A stretch of 64,000 bases of DNA from a virus: IMG/VR virus record IMGVR_UViG_3300035670_000137, positions 1 through 64,000 of that record, one strand, 5' to 3'. Position numbers and translations under genes: made by a program. Positions 10,280-20,052 of this stretch are shown here, in pieces. How positions within the stretch are numbered: position 1 is the first letter of the stretch; each line of letters begins with the position of its first letter. The notes under the pieces are model-generated. The model worked only from the letters and a program-made list of their open reading frames with translations, searched no databases and was not told the origin of the DNA.

Positions 10280-10882
10280 TTATGTATCTGAAGTTGATAT
10301 ACCCGCTGATATGACTGCTGATCCAACTATTAATCTTCCATACCCTACTGGTACTGGGTGTCCTTGGGCTGTAGTATTGACAGCACCTCTAAATAGGTAG
10401 CTTGGTTTATTCTCTGGTGCTTCTTGTATATCTTGTGCTGTTCGTGTAGGACTAGGCATTAACATTTGGGCTATCCCTCCCATTACTAGGGATACACCTA
10501 TATTTGCTACCATAGTAGTAGCTCCTGCGCTCATACCGAATAGACTTCCGGTTGCGAATCCCCCGGTCCCCCATGTAGCCCATATTAGAAAAGCACCTGC
10601 AGCAATACTAAATAACCCATCATCATCAGCACCAGCAACTGCTGGTGCTATTCTAATAATCTCTTTATAACTTACTGGCATAACTACATCTTTGGCATCA
10701 GTAACTCTAGTTGTGCCTGTCCATACTTTATATCCGTGAGGGTAGTCTACTAAATCTTGTGCAAACCCAGGATAATTAGCCTGCAGTGCTTTTAAAGCCT
10801 CTGCCAAACTATTTACAGCTAAATGGTGAACCTTACCGTATCTGTCCCCTAGCCAACCATACAATCTAATCTCTTTTAACAT
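10280..10882 (-). CDS. I: Tail tip assembly protein I
   Basis: A 200-residue protein of the lambda I family. The N-terminal half begins LKEIRLYGWLGDRYGKVHHLAV and is a ubiquitin-like fold typical of I. The central part (about 90-150) is Gly/Ala-rich and hydrophobic, with possible membrane-interacting helices. The C-terminal part contains a conserved 'QGHPVPVGYGRLIVGSAVIS' segment. In lambda, I acts with K, L and J to build the tail tip and is not kept in the virion. It overlaps the end of K by 17 bases and lies 9 bases before J, the usual K-I-J order. Confidence 0.9.
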   Translation of the reverse strand: MLKEIRLYGWLGDRYGKVHHLAVNSLAEALKALQANYPGFAQDLVDYPHGYKVWTGTTRVTDAKDVVMPVSYKEIIRIAPAVAGADDDGLFSIAAGAFLIWATWGTGGFATGSLFGMSAGATTMVANIGVSLVMGGIAQMLMPSPTRTAQDIQEAPENKPSYLFRGAVNTTAQGHPVPVGYGRLIVGSAVISAGISTSDT

Positions 10883-11564
10883 ATTTCACCATTTTAATTG
10901 TATTCTTTCTGTACGCTCCACCGTATACGTCCCTACTAGACAATCTATTATACATATGGTGTATAATTTTATTATCTCCAATATATACCGCGGCATGGTT
11001 AACTACAGGACTATGTATCTGCATTAGCAGACCTACTCCATAATCTAATTTATCTGTTTCCTCAAATCCGGCTTTTTGAAAGTTTTCTAGATAAAGGTTC
11101 TGGCCTTTATGCCACCATCCTTCATCTCTTTCGAAATCTGGGATAACTATGCCCATTTCTATACGGTACCAATCACGTACTAAAGCATAGCAATCTAATA
11201 TACCATGGCAGAACTCTCTACCTATCAATGGGGGCTCAAAACCCTGTGGAGCAAACTCATGCCAAGCATTGGCTGGAGTTGCGTATATATACCATGTTTT
11301 ACGAGTTTTTTCACAACTAGATAAATCAGCCACGCTTGGCATGGCTGATTTATTACAATGGCTATGGAAAATTCCGACTACTTCGCCTTGATCTTCAGCT
11401 TCAGCATACTGCACAGGATCTATAATAAAATTATGTAACTCTCTTGAGGTATTAATACATGGAAAGAATACCTCTTTACCTTTACGTATAATAACTAATC
11501 CACACGCTTCTCTAGGATACTCTTGCTTAGCTAAGGCTTCAGCCTCGATCTTCCAATCTATCAT
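10866..11564 (-). CDS. K: Tail tip assembly protein K (JAMM plus NlpC/P60 peptidase)
   Basis: A 232-residue two-domain protein as in lambda K. Residues 1-110 form a Mov34/JAMM-like domain with a glutamate (REACG) and the zinc motif HSHCNKSAMPSVAD. Residues about 115-225 form an NlpC/P60 cysteine peptidase domain with Cys in HGILDCYALVRDW and His in NHAAVYIG and IIHHM. Both active sites look intact. Such proteins process or help assemble the tail tip and may act on peptidoglycan during DNA entry. It overlaps L by 4 bases and I by 17 bases. Confidence 0.92.
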   Translation of the reverse strand: MIDWKIEAEALAKQEYPREACGLVIIRKGKEVFFPCINTSRELHNFIIDPVQYAEAEDQGEVVGIFHSHCNKSAMPSVADLSSCEKTRKTWYIYATPANAWHEFAPQGFEPPLIGREFCHGILDCYALVRDWYRIEMGIVIPDFERDEGWWHKGQNLYLENFQKAGFEETDKLDYGVGLLMQIHSPVVNHAAVYIGDNKIIHHMYNRLSSRDVYGGAYRKNTIKMVKYVKRD

Positions 11565-12256
11565 CTTATAAGTCCTACTGAGGGGAATCCACCATAAGGC
11601 AATTCTGCGTTATTTCCCCATCTTAATTGGCAACTGGTTAATTTCTTACCACATACATCGTTAGCAGAATTGGTAGGGTTATCATTAGTGTCAAAATAGT
11701 TTGTACCTGTATAACCACATTCTCCACCACGATAAACCCATGCACAAGTATTTTGCACAATCTGACGTCTAGGTAATTGTACGAATGATACATCAAATTT
11801 TGCAGCTAATTCGAACTCTATTATAAGTTTATTTTCTGTAGCTTTTCTATCTACATAATAGTAATCTCTAGGTAGTTCAGCATTAGGGTCTGCAGTGGGA
11901 TTAGTTCCACTAGGGAAATTTACAGCATCTAAATATTTTAGAAGTGTTCTGATACGAGTTACTTTAGCACCTAACATATCATTATAGTCCCGTACTAACG
12001 TACCTATTAGACCACTAACATTGGCCACCCGTAGGGTTGGCCTGGGTAATTGACCTTTTCCACTAAATTCGAAGCCGCTGGCCTCAATAGGAAAAAAGTT
12101 ATACACATTGCCTTTCCAGGTTACGTTAGTTCCTAATTCATTAAGTCCGTTATGGAAGCGTATTGTATCGCCCTTAAAACCCGTTGGCAGATTTAACTCA
12201 AATAACTCTATAATACTACTTGGATTAAGGGATCTTAAATCTTGAGATAGTGTCAT
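11561..12256 (-). CDS. L: Minor tail protein L (iron-sulphur type)
   Basis: A 231-residue protein of the lambda L family, which forms part of the tail tip hub. The C-terminal third has four cysteines (NTCAWVYRGGECGY, then DVCGKKLTSCQLRWG) arranged as in the iron-sulphur cluster domain of lambda L. The N-terminal half has a beta-rich 'LFELNLPTGFKGDTIRFHNG' segment typical of hub proteins. Its start overlaps the stop of M by 4 bases (ATGA type), showing translational coupling. Confidence 0.9.
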   Translation of the reverse strand: MTLSQDLRSLNPSSIIELFELNLPTGFKGDTIRFHNGLNELGTNVTWKGNVYNFFPIEASGFEFSGKGQLPRPTLRVANVSGLIGTLVRDYNDMLGAKVTRIRTLLKYLDAVNFPSGTNPTADPNAELPRDYYYVDRKATENKLIIEFELAAKFDVSFVQLPRRQIVQNTCAWVYRGGECGYTGTNYFDTNDNPTNSANDVCGKKLTSCQLRWGNNAELPYGGFPSVGLIR

Positions 12257-12630
12257 AGTGGATCAAATACCTGTACAAAAGTAGTAGAAAGCGTTCTACT
12301 AATAGGAGAGGAATACTCTACATCCCAACCTTCTGGACATATTACTTTATACTGGGTAGTCTCTCCAGGTGGAGTCCAATAGAATGGATCAGTACCTTTC
12401 TGCGTCTTTAGAAAGTTTTCTATATTAGCAATTACAGTAAGAGACTGATCCTTCCAAGTTAGCTTCCAAGTAGCTGGCATATAATTTATGCCAGCTACTA
12501 CACGCTGTTCATACCCATCGCCAAAGGCTACTCTATTGATAGTAGTTTTAGTATTTTTAGTAAATCCAATACTTGGAAATATTGTTTTACCAGTACTATC
12601 AACAATTGCCGTATTAAAGTTACTAGGCAT
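12253..12630 (-). CDS. M: Minor tail protein M
   Basis: A 125-residue small beta-rich protein with the conserved M-family features 'INRVAFGDGYEQRV', 'ATWKLTWKDQS', 'FLKTQKGTDPFYWTPPGE' and a C-terminal 'RTLSTTFVQVFDP'. In lambda, M binds the baseplate hub under the tape measure and is needed for tail initiation. It lies between the tape measure and L with 8-base and 4-base overlaps, the standard H-M-L-K order. Confidence 0.9.
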   Translation of the reverse strand: MPSNFNTAIVDSTGKTIFPSIGFTKNTKTTINRVAFGDGYEQRVVAGINYMPATWKLTWKDQSLTVIANIENFLKTQKGTDPFYWTPPGETTQYKVICPEGWDVEYSSPISRTLSTTFVQVFDPL

Positions 12631-15600
12631 ATAGTAATCCTCCTGGACGTTTCTGCTTAACTATTTCATCCTTAACCATGCCAGATATATTCTTAGCAAA
12701 TTGATCTAGATTTGGTGAAGCGCTAGCTGTACCCTTCGCATCTGTCTCGCCGGTTTCAGCATTGACAGTAATAGATATATTAACATCTCCACCGCCGCCA
12801 CGAATACCAAGATTACCGCTGGCATCACGTTTTAGTGGAAGAATAGCTTCTGGGCCGGCTTCGCCCATAAGTCCTGCGCCTTTCGCGAAGGCGAACATAG
12901 TAGGTGAGGATACTACAGTTCCTGAGTACTGGGATAAGCTTGGTGAATTAAAGACGCCGCCTTTTGCTACAAAGGCCATAGAGGTCAGTATATCTGGGGC
13001 AACATTCTGTGCACCTATCATCTCTAGACCAAACCCACTACTACCTGCGGATCCGCCACCAAATAATCCAGTTATACCTCCTAGTATACCTTTAGCCCCT
13101 CCTCCTGCCATTGATAGGGCTGAACTTAAGGCTGGTACCAGCCAACCGAATAGTCTTTGCAAAGACCCGGTGGCAAATTCAAATACTTTGGACATTCCAG
13201 GGAACATAGTATCTATAGCTTTTCCAAAGCTTCCCACAGCTGTATCAAAAAATCCTGTAGTAGCTGTCTGTTTGTTTACTATGCCTTCTTGTTCTGCCAG
13301 CATTCTAGCTTGTTCGCTATTAGGGTCTATACCATATTCCTTCGACATATCTTCAATACTTCTAGAAGGTATATCTCCTGCTGAAGCAATAGGCGTTTTT
13401 CCTCTGATCGCGTCCTCTAAACTCTTGAGAGCGCTGATAAGGGCATTTTGTGCTTTATCGGCTTTAGTTTCTGGAAGAATACCACTAAGAGCATCTTTCC
13501 ATGCATTCTTCATTACCTGTGAAGCTGCATCTCTGAAAGCATTAGATAGTTCTGTGCGGGCGAAGTCAATCATGCCCTTCATAGTTAGTTCTGACTTCTG
13601 CATCATATCAAAGAACTTATCAATAGAATTATCTGTAGCAGCTATTAGGCCTTCGTTAAATACAGAAGCCGCTGACTGCGCTGCGCGGCTGGCCGCGCGA
13701 ATTTTGTTGGTGAAATCTTCAGCAACCTGGCCCATATATTCACCAGTGAATCCCTGACCTGATTTCTCCATACTACGCATAGTTTCTTCTGTTTGTACTA
13801 ATGCTTTTTGGTACTCTGCTTGTAATATTATAGCGGTTTTATTAAGTTCATTAATTTTTTCTTGTTCAATACCTTTATCTTTTAATAATTGTAGTTCTCT
13901 CTCAAAGTTAAGTTTTAACTGATTGGCTGTGGTAGAATCTACTTGTTTTTGACCTAGAGCTGCGGCTTTGCTGGCTTCTTCTCTCATTTTGTCAGAGTAT
14001 TTTTTACGTATATCTTCTTCCTCTTTAGATAGAGCTAAACTTCTCTCTTTTGCATCTATTTGTAGATTTAAAAGATCTGTTTGCTTTCCAAACTCTATGC
14101 CCGAAGATTTAGAAATAACATTATTGCCTTCAAGAGTACTACTAATTGATTTAGCTGTAGAGATTTGTTGCTTTTTTAATTCTAGATTTAGACTTTGTAT
14201 CTCTAAATTACGTAGTATTTCTCGGGCTTCCACCTGTTTGTTTAAGTAATCTGTTTGTACTTTTAAAATATTATCAATACGTTTTTGTATATACTCTTGG
14301 TTTATGGTTTGCTTAGTAGCTTCTACCTGCAATTTTATAGCTTCTTCTGTTAATTTATATACTTTTTCATTCCCACCAGATTTATGCTTTTCTCTAGCAT
14401 CTAGCATTTCTTCTTCAGCTTTTTTATCTGCTAGGGTTAAGGCTAGCAGCTTGGCCTTGTTAAGTAATTCCTGAGGTATTAGTTTGTTTTTACGTTCGTA
14501 TATATCTATTTCTTTACTTACTTGATCTAATCGTGCCTTTCCTAGAGCTGACTCAGCTTGTAGTAAGTCTTTTCGTTGCTGTGTAGCCTCTTTTTGGGTA
14601 TCTTTTACTTTTATAATACCTTGTAGCATTTTTGCAAAATCCTCTGGATTACTGCCTTTCTTAGACTGCTCCAGTCTAAGTTCCTCTTCTAATTTTGCAA
14701 CAATATCTGTATGGAATTTTAAAGTAGCGGCGTCTAGTGCGAGATTACCTAACTTAACTTGCGTCTGTAACGTCTCTAGTACGCTCCTTCTGGCTTGTAA
14801 GTTAAATTCTAGCTCTTTTATCCTTAGTAATCTTGTTTGTACAACTTCTAATTCTTTTGTTATCCCTAAGTACGCTGTAATTTCTGGTGTAAGTTTAGAC
14901 AGAAAAGTATTATATACATTATTTCTTTGACCGGCGTCTACTTGGCTAATACCTTTTTTAAATTCTTCTATAGCATCATTAGCTTTACTTAAATTACTAT
15001 CTTTTATAGATTCTTTCTTTGACGCTGATAAAATTGCTTGTCCAAATTCTGAACCGGCTTTAGATATATCTTTTAATACAGATTCTGTATTCTTGGATTT
15101 TTTAGCCATTCTATCAAGACTATCCATAGCCATACCAACTGCAGTGCTATACTCTTCCCAGTTTTTTGTAGTATCCGCTACTTCAGACTTTAGTTTTACT
15201 ATTTGTGGTGCATCATTTTTATCTGCTTTAGCTAAAGCTGCATCTAATAACTTAAGTACTGCCAATCTAGAGGCATTTAACTGATTTGAGTCTAGTATCC
15301 CTTCTCTTTCAGATTTATAGTAGTTTGATACTTTTTCTGCCTCCTCCCCTAGCTGTGAGGATATAGAATCTAAAGTATTAGCGCGTAATGCCTGTAATGC
15401 TACTTCTTCTTCTATTGTTCTATTGGCTATACTATTTAACTTATTGTACTTGGCTAGACTAGCATAGGCTGTTTCTGCTATTTGGGCACTTTCTTCATGA
15501 GTTTTATTCAAGTCCTCGTTGCCTTTAGAATATAATCCCAAAGCTTTAGAGCCCCAATCAAATAGCTCAAATAAGATAGTTGCTGCTGTAGCTATAAGCC

Positions 15601-17572
15601 CTATAGCTCCTAATGCTTTATTAACTCCTGCTCCAATTGCTGATGCTGCCGTAGCAAATTTATATCCAGCTACTGTAGCCCCAACCATAGCCCTACCATA
15701 CCAATTTAATACTTGAGTAGTTCTTATAATACCATTAGACAAAGTTATCTGTGTTCTGGTAGCCTGCCCATTAGCTATTGCTTTCATTGTAGCGGCGGCG
15801 GCTACACGCTTTAATCCCATTTCTTGGGCACGTAGGTGTTCAGTACTACCCGATCCATGTAAATAAGCTGCCTGCTGTACATTGGATCTACTACGTAATT
15901 CTGCACTAATTAAACGAGAATTAGCTTTATCAGCAGCTAACTGTTTAGATATGTTGGGTTGACTATCTGGCAGAGGTTTATCACTAGTAGCTTTTCTTTC
16001 TTGTTCTAAACGTAATAATTCTTTCTCTTCAGCTATCTGATTATTTAAGGCACTATTAATTCTGGTAATATAACTTAGAGATTCTTGTAACTTTAATGCT
16101 CTTACCTGGGATAGATGTATCTCTTCCTCTAATAATAGTAGACCTTTTGTATTAAGACTATTAGATTGTCTTTCTTGATTTAATTGTACTGTCTTTTTTG
16201 CTATTATTTCGTTTTCTTTAGCTATAGATTGTGAAAGTGTTGTTTCTTTTGTTTTTAATGCTTTAATTGCTGCTGGGTTCTCTTGTAGTTCACTAAAAGA
16301 TCCAGCTTTTAAAATATTGGCTCTTACTTGTGTAGTTTTTCCAAATATAGGGGCTACCGCACTCTGAGCAAAAGATAATTCTTTAGCTCTCTGTACTTCT
16401 ACAAGTTTTTGTTGTGCTGTAATCTTAGATTTAATATCGGCTAGTTCTTTTTCTCTTAAAATTTTAGCATCACTATACGTAGATAATTTGGCTTGTTTAA
16501 TATCCTTTTCGGCATTAATAAGTTTATTTTTGGTAGCCTCTACTGCTCTAGGATCTACTGTAAATATTTTATTAATTTCTGGTATAGCTCTAGTTATTAG
16601 AGATTTTACCAAAAGTAATATACCTGCTACTACCAGGCCAAAATTATCTGCTAGTACTCCGGCTATTGGGGCTATTACCTTGTTGATAACATTAGCTATA
16701 TCAATAGCTGCATCTGTTACAGTAGCTAAAAGTTTTGTATATGGATTTATGTCTTTTAATTCTGCTGCGTCTTTAAACTTATCATTTAATTGTTTTTGTA
16801 CTGCTTCTGTATACGCTAACATTTTTTGATAACTAGTTAAGTTATCTACTGTTGTACCTAGGCTCTTGGCATATTCTCGCTGTGCTTCTGTTGCCTTAAC
16901 TGTTACACCTAGTTCATCAATTAGTTCTGGTTCTAATTTGGTAACACCTCTTATAACACGAGTAATAGAGTCTGACATATCTCTGCCTAAGGCTATAGAT
17001 GCCCCTTTGGCCCCTTTAGTTAGATTCTCTATCTGTTTACGTGTAAGGCCTGCAGAAGTTGCTAAAGTAGTTAATTGTAGGGCTTCTTTACTGCTGATGG
17101 CAAATTCTGTTATTTCCTTCATAGAATCGGCCATATTACGTATAGCTGCTCCAGTAGATGCCTCAAGTAGTTTTGCACCCTTTATCATTACTTCAAAGTC
17201 CATAGCAGACTTCAGCGCATTAAAAGCAGCACCTACAGCAAATATATTGGCAGCAAATGTAGCATATACGTGTACGAGCCCACCTAAGCCCTGCGATTGT
17301 TTGGCGAAGTCTCTGCCTGCAGCACCAGTTCCTACAGCCCCACGAGCTACGCCATATGAATTAAGTTCGTCGTCAACAGTGGCTTGTGCACGTGAGGCAG
17401 GAGCTGCTGCACGTGACGCGGCCGCACGACTTCCTGCCGTGCCACCGACATTCATTCTTGAAGCTGTTTGCTGAGCCCGGCTAAGATTTTGATTTAGCTG
17501 TTGTGCCTGTTGATTTACCTGCCCCAAATTGGTCTGAAGCTGTAACTGCATCTGTATAGTATTACCGGCCAT
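12623..17572 (-). CDS. Tape measure protein
   Basis: A 1649-residue protein that should set the tail length and be ejected ahead of the DNA. The N-terminus (1-60) is Gln-rich coiled coil. Residues about 60-300 contain the lambda/TP901-type tape-measure core ('MKEITEFAISSKEALQLTTLATSAGLTRKQIENL', 'ALGRDMSDSITRVIRGVTKLEPELIDELGVT'). Hydrophobic segments occur near 300-325 and 615-680, long charged coiled coil spans 700-1300, and a glycine-rich C-terminus ends with 'AFAKGAGLMGEAGPEAILPLKRDASGNLG', the conserved end region of these proteins. Own consensus promoter upstream (17616-17644). Confidence 0.93.
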   Translation of the reverse strand: MAGNTIQMQLQLQTNLGQVNQQAQQLNQNLSRAQQTASRMNVGGTAGSRAAASRAAAPASRAQATVDDELNSYGVARGAVGTGAAGRDFAKQSQGLGGLVHVYATFAANIFAVGAAFNALKSAMDFEVMIKGAKLLEASTGAAIRNMADSMKEITEFAISSKEALQLTTLATSAGLTRKQIENLTKGAKGASIALGRDMSDSITRVIRGVTKLEPELIDELGVTVKATEAQREYAKSLGTTVDNLTSYQKMLAYTEAVQKQLNDKFKDAAELKDINPYTKLLATVTDAAIDIANVINKVIAPIAGVLADNFGLVVAGILLLVKSLITRAIPEINKIFTVDPRAVEATKNKLINAEKDIKQAKLSTYSDAKILREKELADIKSKITAQQKLVEVQRAKELSFAQSAVAPIFGKTTQVRANILKAGSFSELQENPAAIKALKTKETTLSQSIAKENEIIAKKTVQLNQERQSNSLNTKGLLLLEEEIHLSQVRALKLQESLSYITRINSALNNQIAEEKELLRLEQERKATSDKPLPDSQPNISKQLAADKANSRLISAELRSRSNVQQAAYLHGSGSTEHLRAQEMGLKRVAAAATMKAIANGQATRTQITLSNGIIRTTQVLNWYGRAMVGATVAGYKFATAASAIGAGVNKALGAIGLIATAATILFELFDWGSKALGLYSKGNEDLNKTHEESAQIAETAYASLAKYNKLNSIANRTIEEEVALQALRANTLDSISSQLGEEAEKVSNYYKSEREGILDSNQLNASRLAVLKLLDAALAKADKNDAPQIVKLKSEVADTTKNWEEYSTAVGMAMDSLDRMAKKSKNTESVLKDISKAGSEFGQAILSASKKESIKDSNLSKANDAIEEFKKGISQVDAGQRNNVYNTFLSKLTPEITAYLGITKELEVVQTRLLRIKELEFNLQARRSVLETLQTQVKLGNLALDAATLKFHTDIVAKLEEELRLEQSKKGSNPEDFAKMLQGIIKVKDTQKEATQQRKDLLQAESALGKARLDQVSKEIDIYERKNKLIPQELLNKAKLLALTLADKKAEEEMLDAREKHKSGGNEKVYKLTEEAIKLQVEATKQTINQEYIQKRIDNILKVQTDYLNKQVEAREILRNLEIQSLNLELKKQQISTAKSISSTLEGNNVISKSSGIEFGKQTDLLNLQIDAKERSLALSKEEEDIRKKYSDKMREEASKAAALGQKQVDSTTANQLKLNFERELQLLKDKGIEQEKINELNKTAIILQAEYQKALVQTEETMRSMEKSGQGFTGEYMGQVAEDFTNKIRAASRAAQSAASVFNEGLIAATDNSIDKFFDMMQKSELTMKGMIDFARTELSNAFRDAASQVMKNAWKDALSGILPETKADKAQNALISALKSLEDAIRGKTPIASAGDIPSRSIEDMSKEYGIDPNSEQARMLAEQEGIVNKQTATTGFFDTAVGSFGKAIDTMFPGMSKVFEFATGSLQRLFGWLVPALSSALSMAGGGAKGILGGITGLFGGGSAGSSGFGLEMIGAQNVAPDILTSMAFVAKGGVFNSPSLSQYSGTVVSSPTMFAFAKGAGLMGEAGPEAILPLKRDASGNLGIRGGGGDVNISITVNAETGETDAKGTASASPNLDQFAKNISGMVKDEIVKQKRPGGLLYA

Positions 17573-17615
17573 ACGTACCTCGCTTTTTTCCGATACGGAA
17601 TTTCATTTTTCATAT

Positions 17616-17644
17616 ATTATAGCACTGCACCTAGACAATGTCAA
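17616..17644 (-). promoter_or_regulatory. Consensus promoter for tape measure and tail tip genes
   Basis: Read on the minus strand: TTGACA (17639-17644), a 17-base spacer, then TATAAT (17616-17621). Both boxes match the sigma-70 consensus perfectly. It lies 44 bases upstream of the tape measure start and just after a strong terminator, so the tail tip genes get their own transcript. Confidence 0.85.
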
Positions 17645-17657
17645 TGATAAATTTTTT

Positions 17658-17703
17658 AATGCAAAAAAGCCCACCAATTTTACTTGGCAGGCTTTTTTGC
17701 ATT
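17658..17703. terminator. Strong bidirectional terminator after G/GT
   Basis: A near-perfect inverted repeat: a 14-base arm (AATGCAAAAAAGCC) pairs with GGCTTTTTTGCATT around a second CCAA/TTGG helix. U-runs arise on both strands. The last codons of the GT extension lie inside it. Confidence 0.85.
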
Positions 17704-18440
17704 AATTATACTAGAACGAATATTATCGATTATTTGAATTATGGCGAAACAGGTTTTTCTATCTTCTATCTCTGCAATACTAAATACATCGCTAATACCC
17801 GACATTACTTTACCCATATATACGCCATTCATTCCATCCCAATTATCTTGAAGCATATTATACACCATAAGGGCTTCTTGGACATCATCGGACAGATCAT
17901 CGTATTCTACAGGTATTTCTGACTCAACTGGTTCGTTACCCAGAGCAGCACACATTTCGAAATAAGTATCCTTAGTTACCTTTGCTTCCGCATTAAGGTA
18001 AAAGGACTTTATTTGCTCTTGGAGGGCGCTCCACTGGGCTGCTGAAAATTTGAAAGTTCTGTGACTGTTTCGCTAACAAAAGAATCGAAAGAGGCACTAG
18101 CCTTCATTAGATATAGAGCATTCTCTCTTGAATATCCTAATGTATCGTCTGGATCCTGTCCGGATACATCGACTGGAGCTAGTTGCTCGAGATAGGAAAA
18201 CTTTAGGCCTTTCCACCCTTTAATACTTGCATCTACATACAACTGTAAAAAGAGGTCGTCGTTGAGGCTTTCAACTTGTTGACGATTTTTCCATTCAATC
18301 TTTGTGGCCTTTTTTCTGATTTTCATTAGCTCTTCACGAGATAGGAAAGATAGATTTAATTTAAAATCTGGAAGACCAGGATACTCTACCTCTACATCTT
18401 TGCTAGGAACTAGTAGGCTCTTTAGACTTACTTCTGACAT
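17680..18440 (-). CDS. Tail assembly chaperone GT, made by -1 ribosomal frameshift
   Basis: The G frame (start 18440) continues in the -1 frame after a slippery heptamer A-AAT-TTT at 18045-18051. The joined product has 132 residues of G, then a 30-residue linker frame (SAAQWSALQEQIKSF...), then 91 residues starting MCAALG, about 253 residues in total. The downstream part carries the acidic 'EIPVEYDDL...VQEALMVYNMLQDNWDG' region typical of tail chaperone T domains. In lambda the minor frameshift product GT links the tape measure to tail tube protein during assembly. Position between tail tube and tape measure genes fits exactly. The internal ATG at 17955 has no good ribosome site, which favours frameshift over separate translation. 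Confidence 0.87.
18009..18440 (-). CDS. Tail assembly chaperone G
   Basis: A 143-residue unshifted product that shares its first 132 residues with GT and ends QQPSGAPSKSK at a TAA. It has 'LVPSKDVEVEYPGLPDFKLNLSFLSREEL' near the N-terminus, a substrate-like segment common in G proteins of lambdoid siphophages, and a helical centre. In lambda, G coats the tape measure and G:GT ratio controls tail assembly. It lies directly downstream of the tail tube gene. Confidence 0.85.
   Translation of the reverse strand: MSEVSLKSLLVPSKDVEVEYPGLPDFKLNLSFLSREELMKIRKKATKIEWKNRQQVESLNDDLFLQLYVDASIKGWKGLKFSYLEQLAPVDVSGQDPDDTLGYSRENALYLMKASASFDSFVSETVTELSNFQQPSGAPSKSK
18045..18051 (-). promoter_or_regulatory. 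Programmed -1 frameshift slippery site
   Basis: On the minus strand the heptamer reads A-AAT-TTT in the G frame, the X-XXY-YYZ form that lets both tRNAs re-pair after a one-base backward slip. After the slip the frame is open through the whole T region. The G stop codon lies 33 bases downstream. Confidence 0.85.
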
Positions 18441-18462
18441 TTATTATATACCTTTTATTAAA

Positions 18463-18496
18463 GAAAAAAGAGGGCAGGCAAGCTTATAACCTGCCC
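18463..18496 (-). terminator. Terminator after tail tube gene
   Basis: Minus-strand hairpin GGGCAGG/CCTGCCC (18472-18496, 11-base loop) followed by TCTTTTTT. It lies between the tail tube gene and G, so G/GT are read at a lower level than the tube protein. Confidence 0.8.
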
Positions 18497-18510
18497 CCGT
18501 AAAGCATCAA

Positions 18511-19989
18511 TTACGCTGCGTAATAACGTAGTGTAATGTCGTTTGTGTTTTCAATATCGTAAGCTGCGCCGGTTACACCGATTAGATCGCTTGCAGTACC
18601 TTGACCACTAAATGTAATAGCGGTAGATACAACATCTGCAATATCAACACTTGGTACGCCAATAACTGCACCAGGCATTTCTAGCTCTACACGAGTACCG
18701 TTGCTACTACCACCTACTTCAACTTGCAACCAGTACTTGGTTTCAGCTGCTGTAGATATGTTGGTTAACATATTAGCTAGTAGGTCTGCTGCTTGGCCTG
18801 TTCCAGTACGTAGGTAAGCATTAATAGTACCAGATACTGCACGAGCACCAGTGAAGTAACCGATTGGAGTATTAACAGTACCAATATTATTTGGAGTAAC
18901 ATAGTTAATATTGTTAGCAATCTGAATACTACCACCAGTTAGAGCAATAGTATAAGTAGCTGCACCAGTACCTACGCCACCTAGTGTAGACTTCAACTGT
19001 ACCGTTGATAGCTTATTAGTGATATAAGCTGCATCAGTTACCTTAGTTGTAAAGTTACCAGCTAGGCCACCTGTTAAGGTATTGCCTGACAATGTTACAG
19101 CTGAAGCTATGTTATTTAATAGTGTACCCTTGGCTGACCAAGCTACCATAGAGATAGCATCTAGACCGAAATCGATCTGGGCACTATCAATAGCGCAATT
19201 GTCAATAGTATACCATGCATTATCAACGTTAAAGATAAATCCAATAGGTTGTAGCTGGTTTCTATTAGAATGTGCAGAAGTTATTAAACCAAATGGTGTA
19301 GTAATGCCTGTAGCTGTTGACTGGTCATTCCAAGCAGATTGGGTAAACTTAACTGCTGAAGAAACTGTAACGTTAGCTACTGTAACTGCTGCTGATGCAG
19401 GAGGTGCTGTCAAATATGTACCAACTAAAGAAGAACTTGTGCTAGAAGTAACTTTAAATGGGGCATTATAAGGTGCTGCCGCTGTACCTGTTAGACCACG
19501 CATAGTATAAATACTATTAGCTGTTAAAGCCGTCATACCTGAACCACTTAAAGTAAAGGTAGGTGACGATGTAGTAGATCTAACTAAAGTAGTGGCTGGT
19601 GTACCACCTAATGTAGTTGCTGTAACTGTATTAGGAACACCATCAGTTGTTCCCTCAATACCTACGTAACCTAGAAGGGCATTCCATAGAACTTTTTCTT
19701 CTGCTCCAACTGTAGCAGTATTATTCTTTGGACGAATATAGGTAGAGAAAGATATTTCAACTGGATTAAGAGCTGTATTGAATGCTCTGGATCCACGAAT
19801 AGGTGTAGTACCTGCTTCATTAATCTGAACATTGGTATTGTTAGTACCTTGAGAGAAGCTGAAACCATCTAGAACTTGAATCTCCCAACAATTAGTTGTA
19901 GTAAAACCAGTGGTTTTAACTGCTCCAGTCGCTGTATTCAAGTTAGTAGTAACAAACACTCTACTATTTCTTGATAAATTATATGCCAT
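18511..19989 (-). CDS. Major tail tube protein
   Basis: A 492-residue Thr/Ala/Asn-rich beta protein. The N-terminal region contains 'WEIQVLDGFSFSQGTNNTNVQINEAGTTPIRGSRAFNTALNPVEISFSTYIRP', the usual start of tube proteins that mount a beta-barrel hairpin. The C-terminal half (about 300-490) includes 'GYFTGARAVSGTINAYLRTG' and 'ATAFSGQGT'-like segments also seen in tube proteins. A central 120-200 region looks like an added decoration domain, making it longer than lambda V (246). It is placed between the tail terminator and the G/GT genes and is followed by its own terminator, as expected for a high-copy protein. Confidence 0.83.
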   Translation of the reverse strand: MAYNLSRNSRVFVTTNLNTATGAVKTTGFTTTNCWEIQVLDGFSFSQGTNNTNVQINEAGTTPIRGSRAFNTALNPVEISFSTYIRPKNNTATVGAEEKVLWNALLGYVGIEGTTDGVPNTVTATTLGGTPATTLVRSTTSSPTFTLSGSGMTALTANSIYTMRGLTGTAAAPYNAPFKVTSSTSSSLVGTYLTAPPASAAVTVANVTVSSAVKFTQSAWNDQSTATGITTPFGLITSAHSNRNQLQPIGFIFNVDNAWYTIDNCAIDSAQIDFGLDAISMVAWSAKGTLLNNIASAVTLSGNTLTGGLAGNFTTKVTDAAYITNKLSTVQLKSTLGGVGTGAATYTIALTGGSIQIANNINYVTPNNIGTVNTPIGYFTGARAVSGTINAYLRTGTGQAADLLANMLTNISTAAETKYWLQVEVGGSSNGTRVELEMPGAVIGVPSVDIADVVSTAITFSGQGTASDLIGVTGAAYDIENTNDITLRYYAA

Positions 19990-20052
19990 ATTTTATCCTT
20001 TTAATATGGTTGTGTTCTTTTTAGCTTGACTAGATATTTATCTGTACCTGCC

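Noticed and set aside
12762-13757. Long plus-strand frame of 331 residues
   Set aside because: Lies wholly within the tape measure gene on the other strand; composition is that of a shadow frame.
18009-18011. Stop-codon read-through to make GT
   Set aside because: The zero frame after TAA closes after 10 codons; only the -1 frame is open through the T part.
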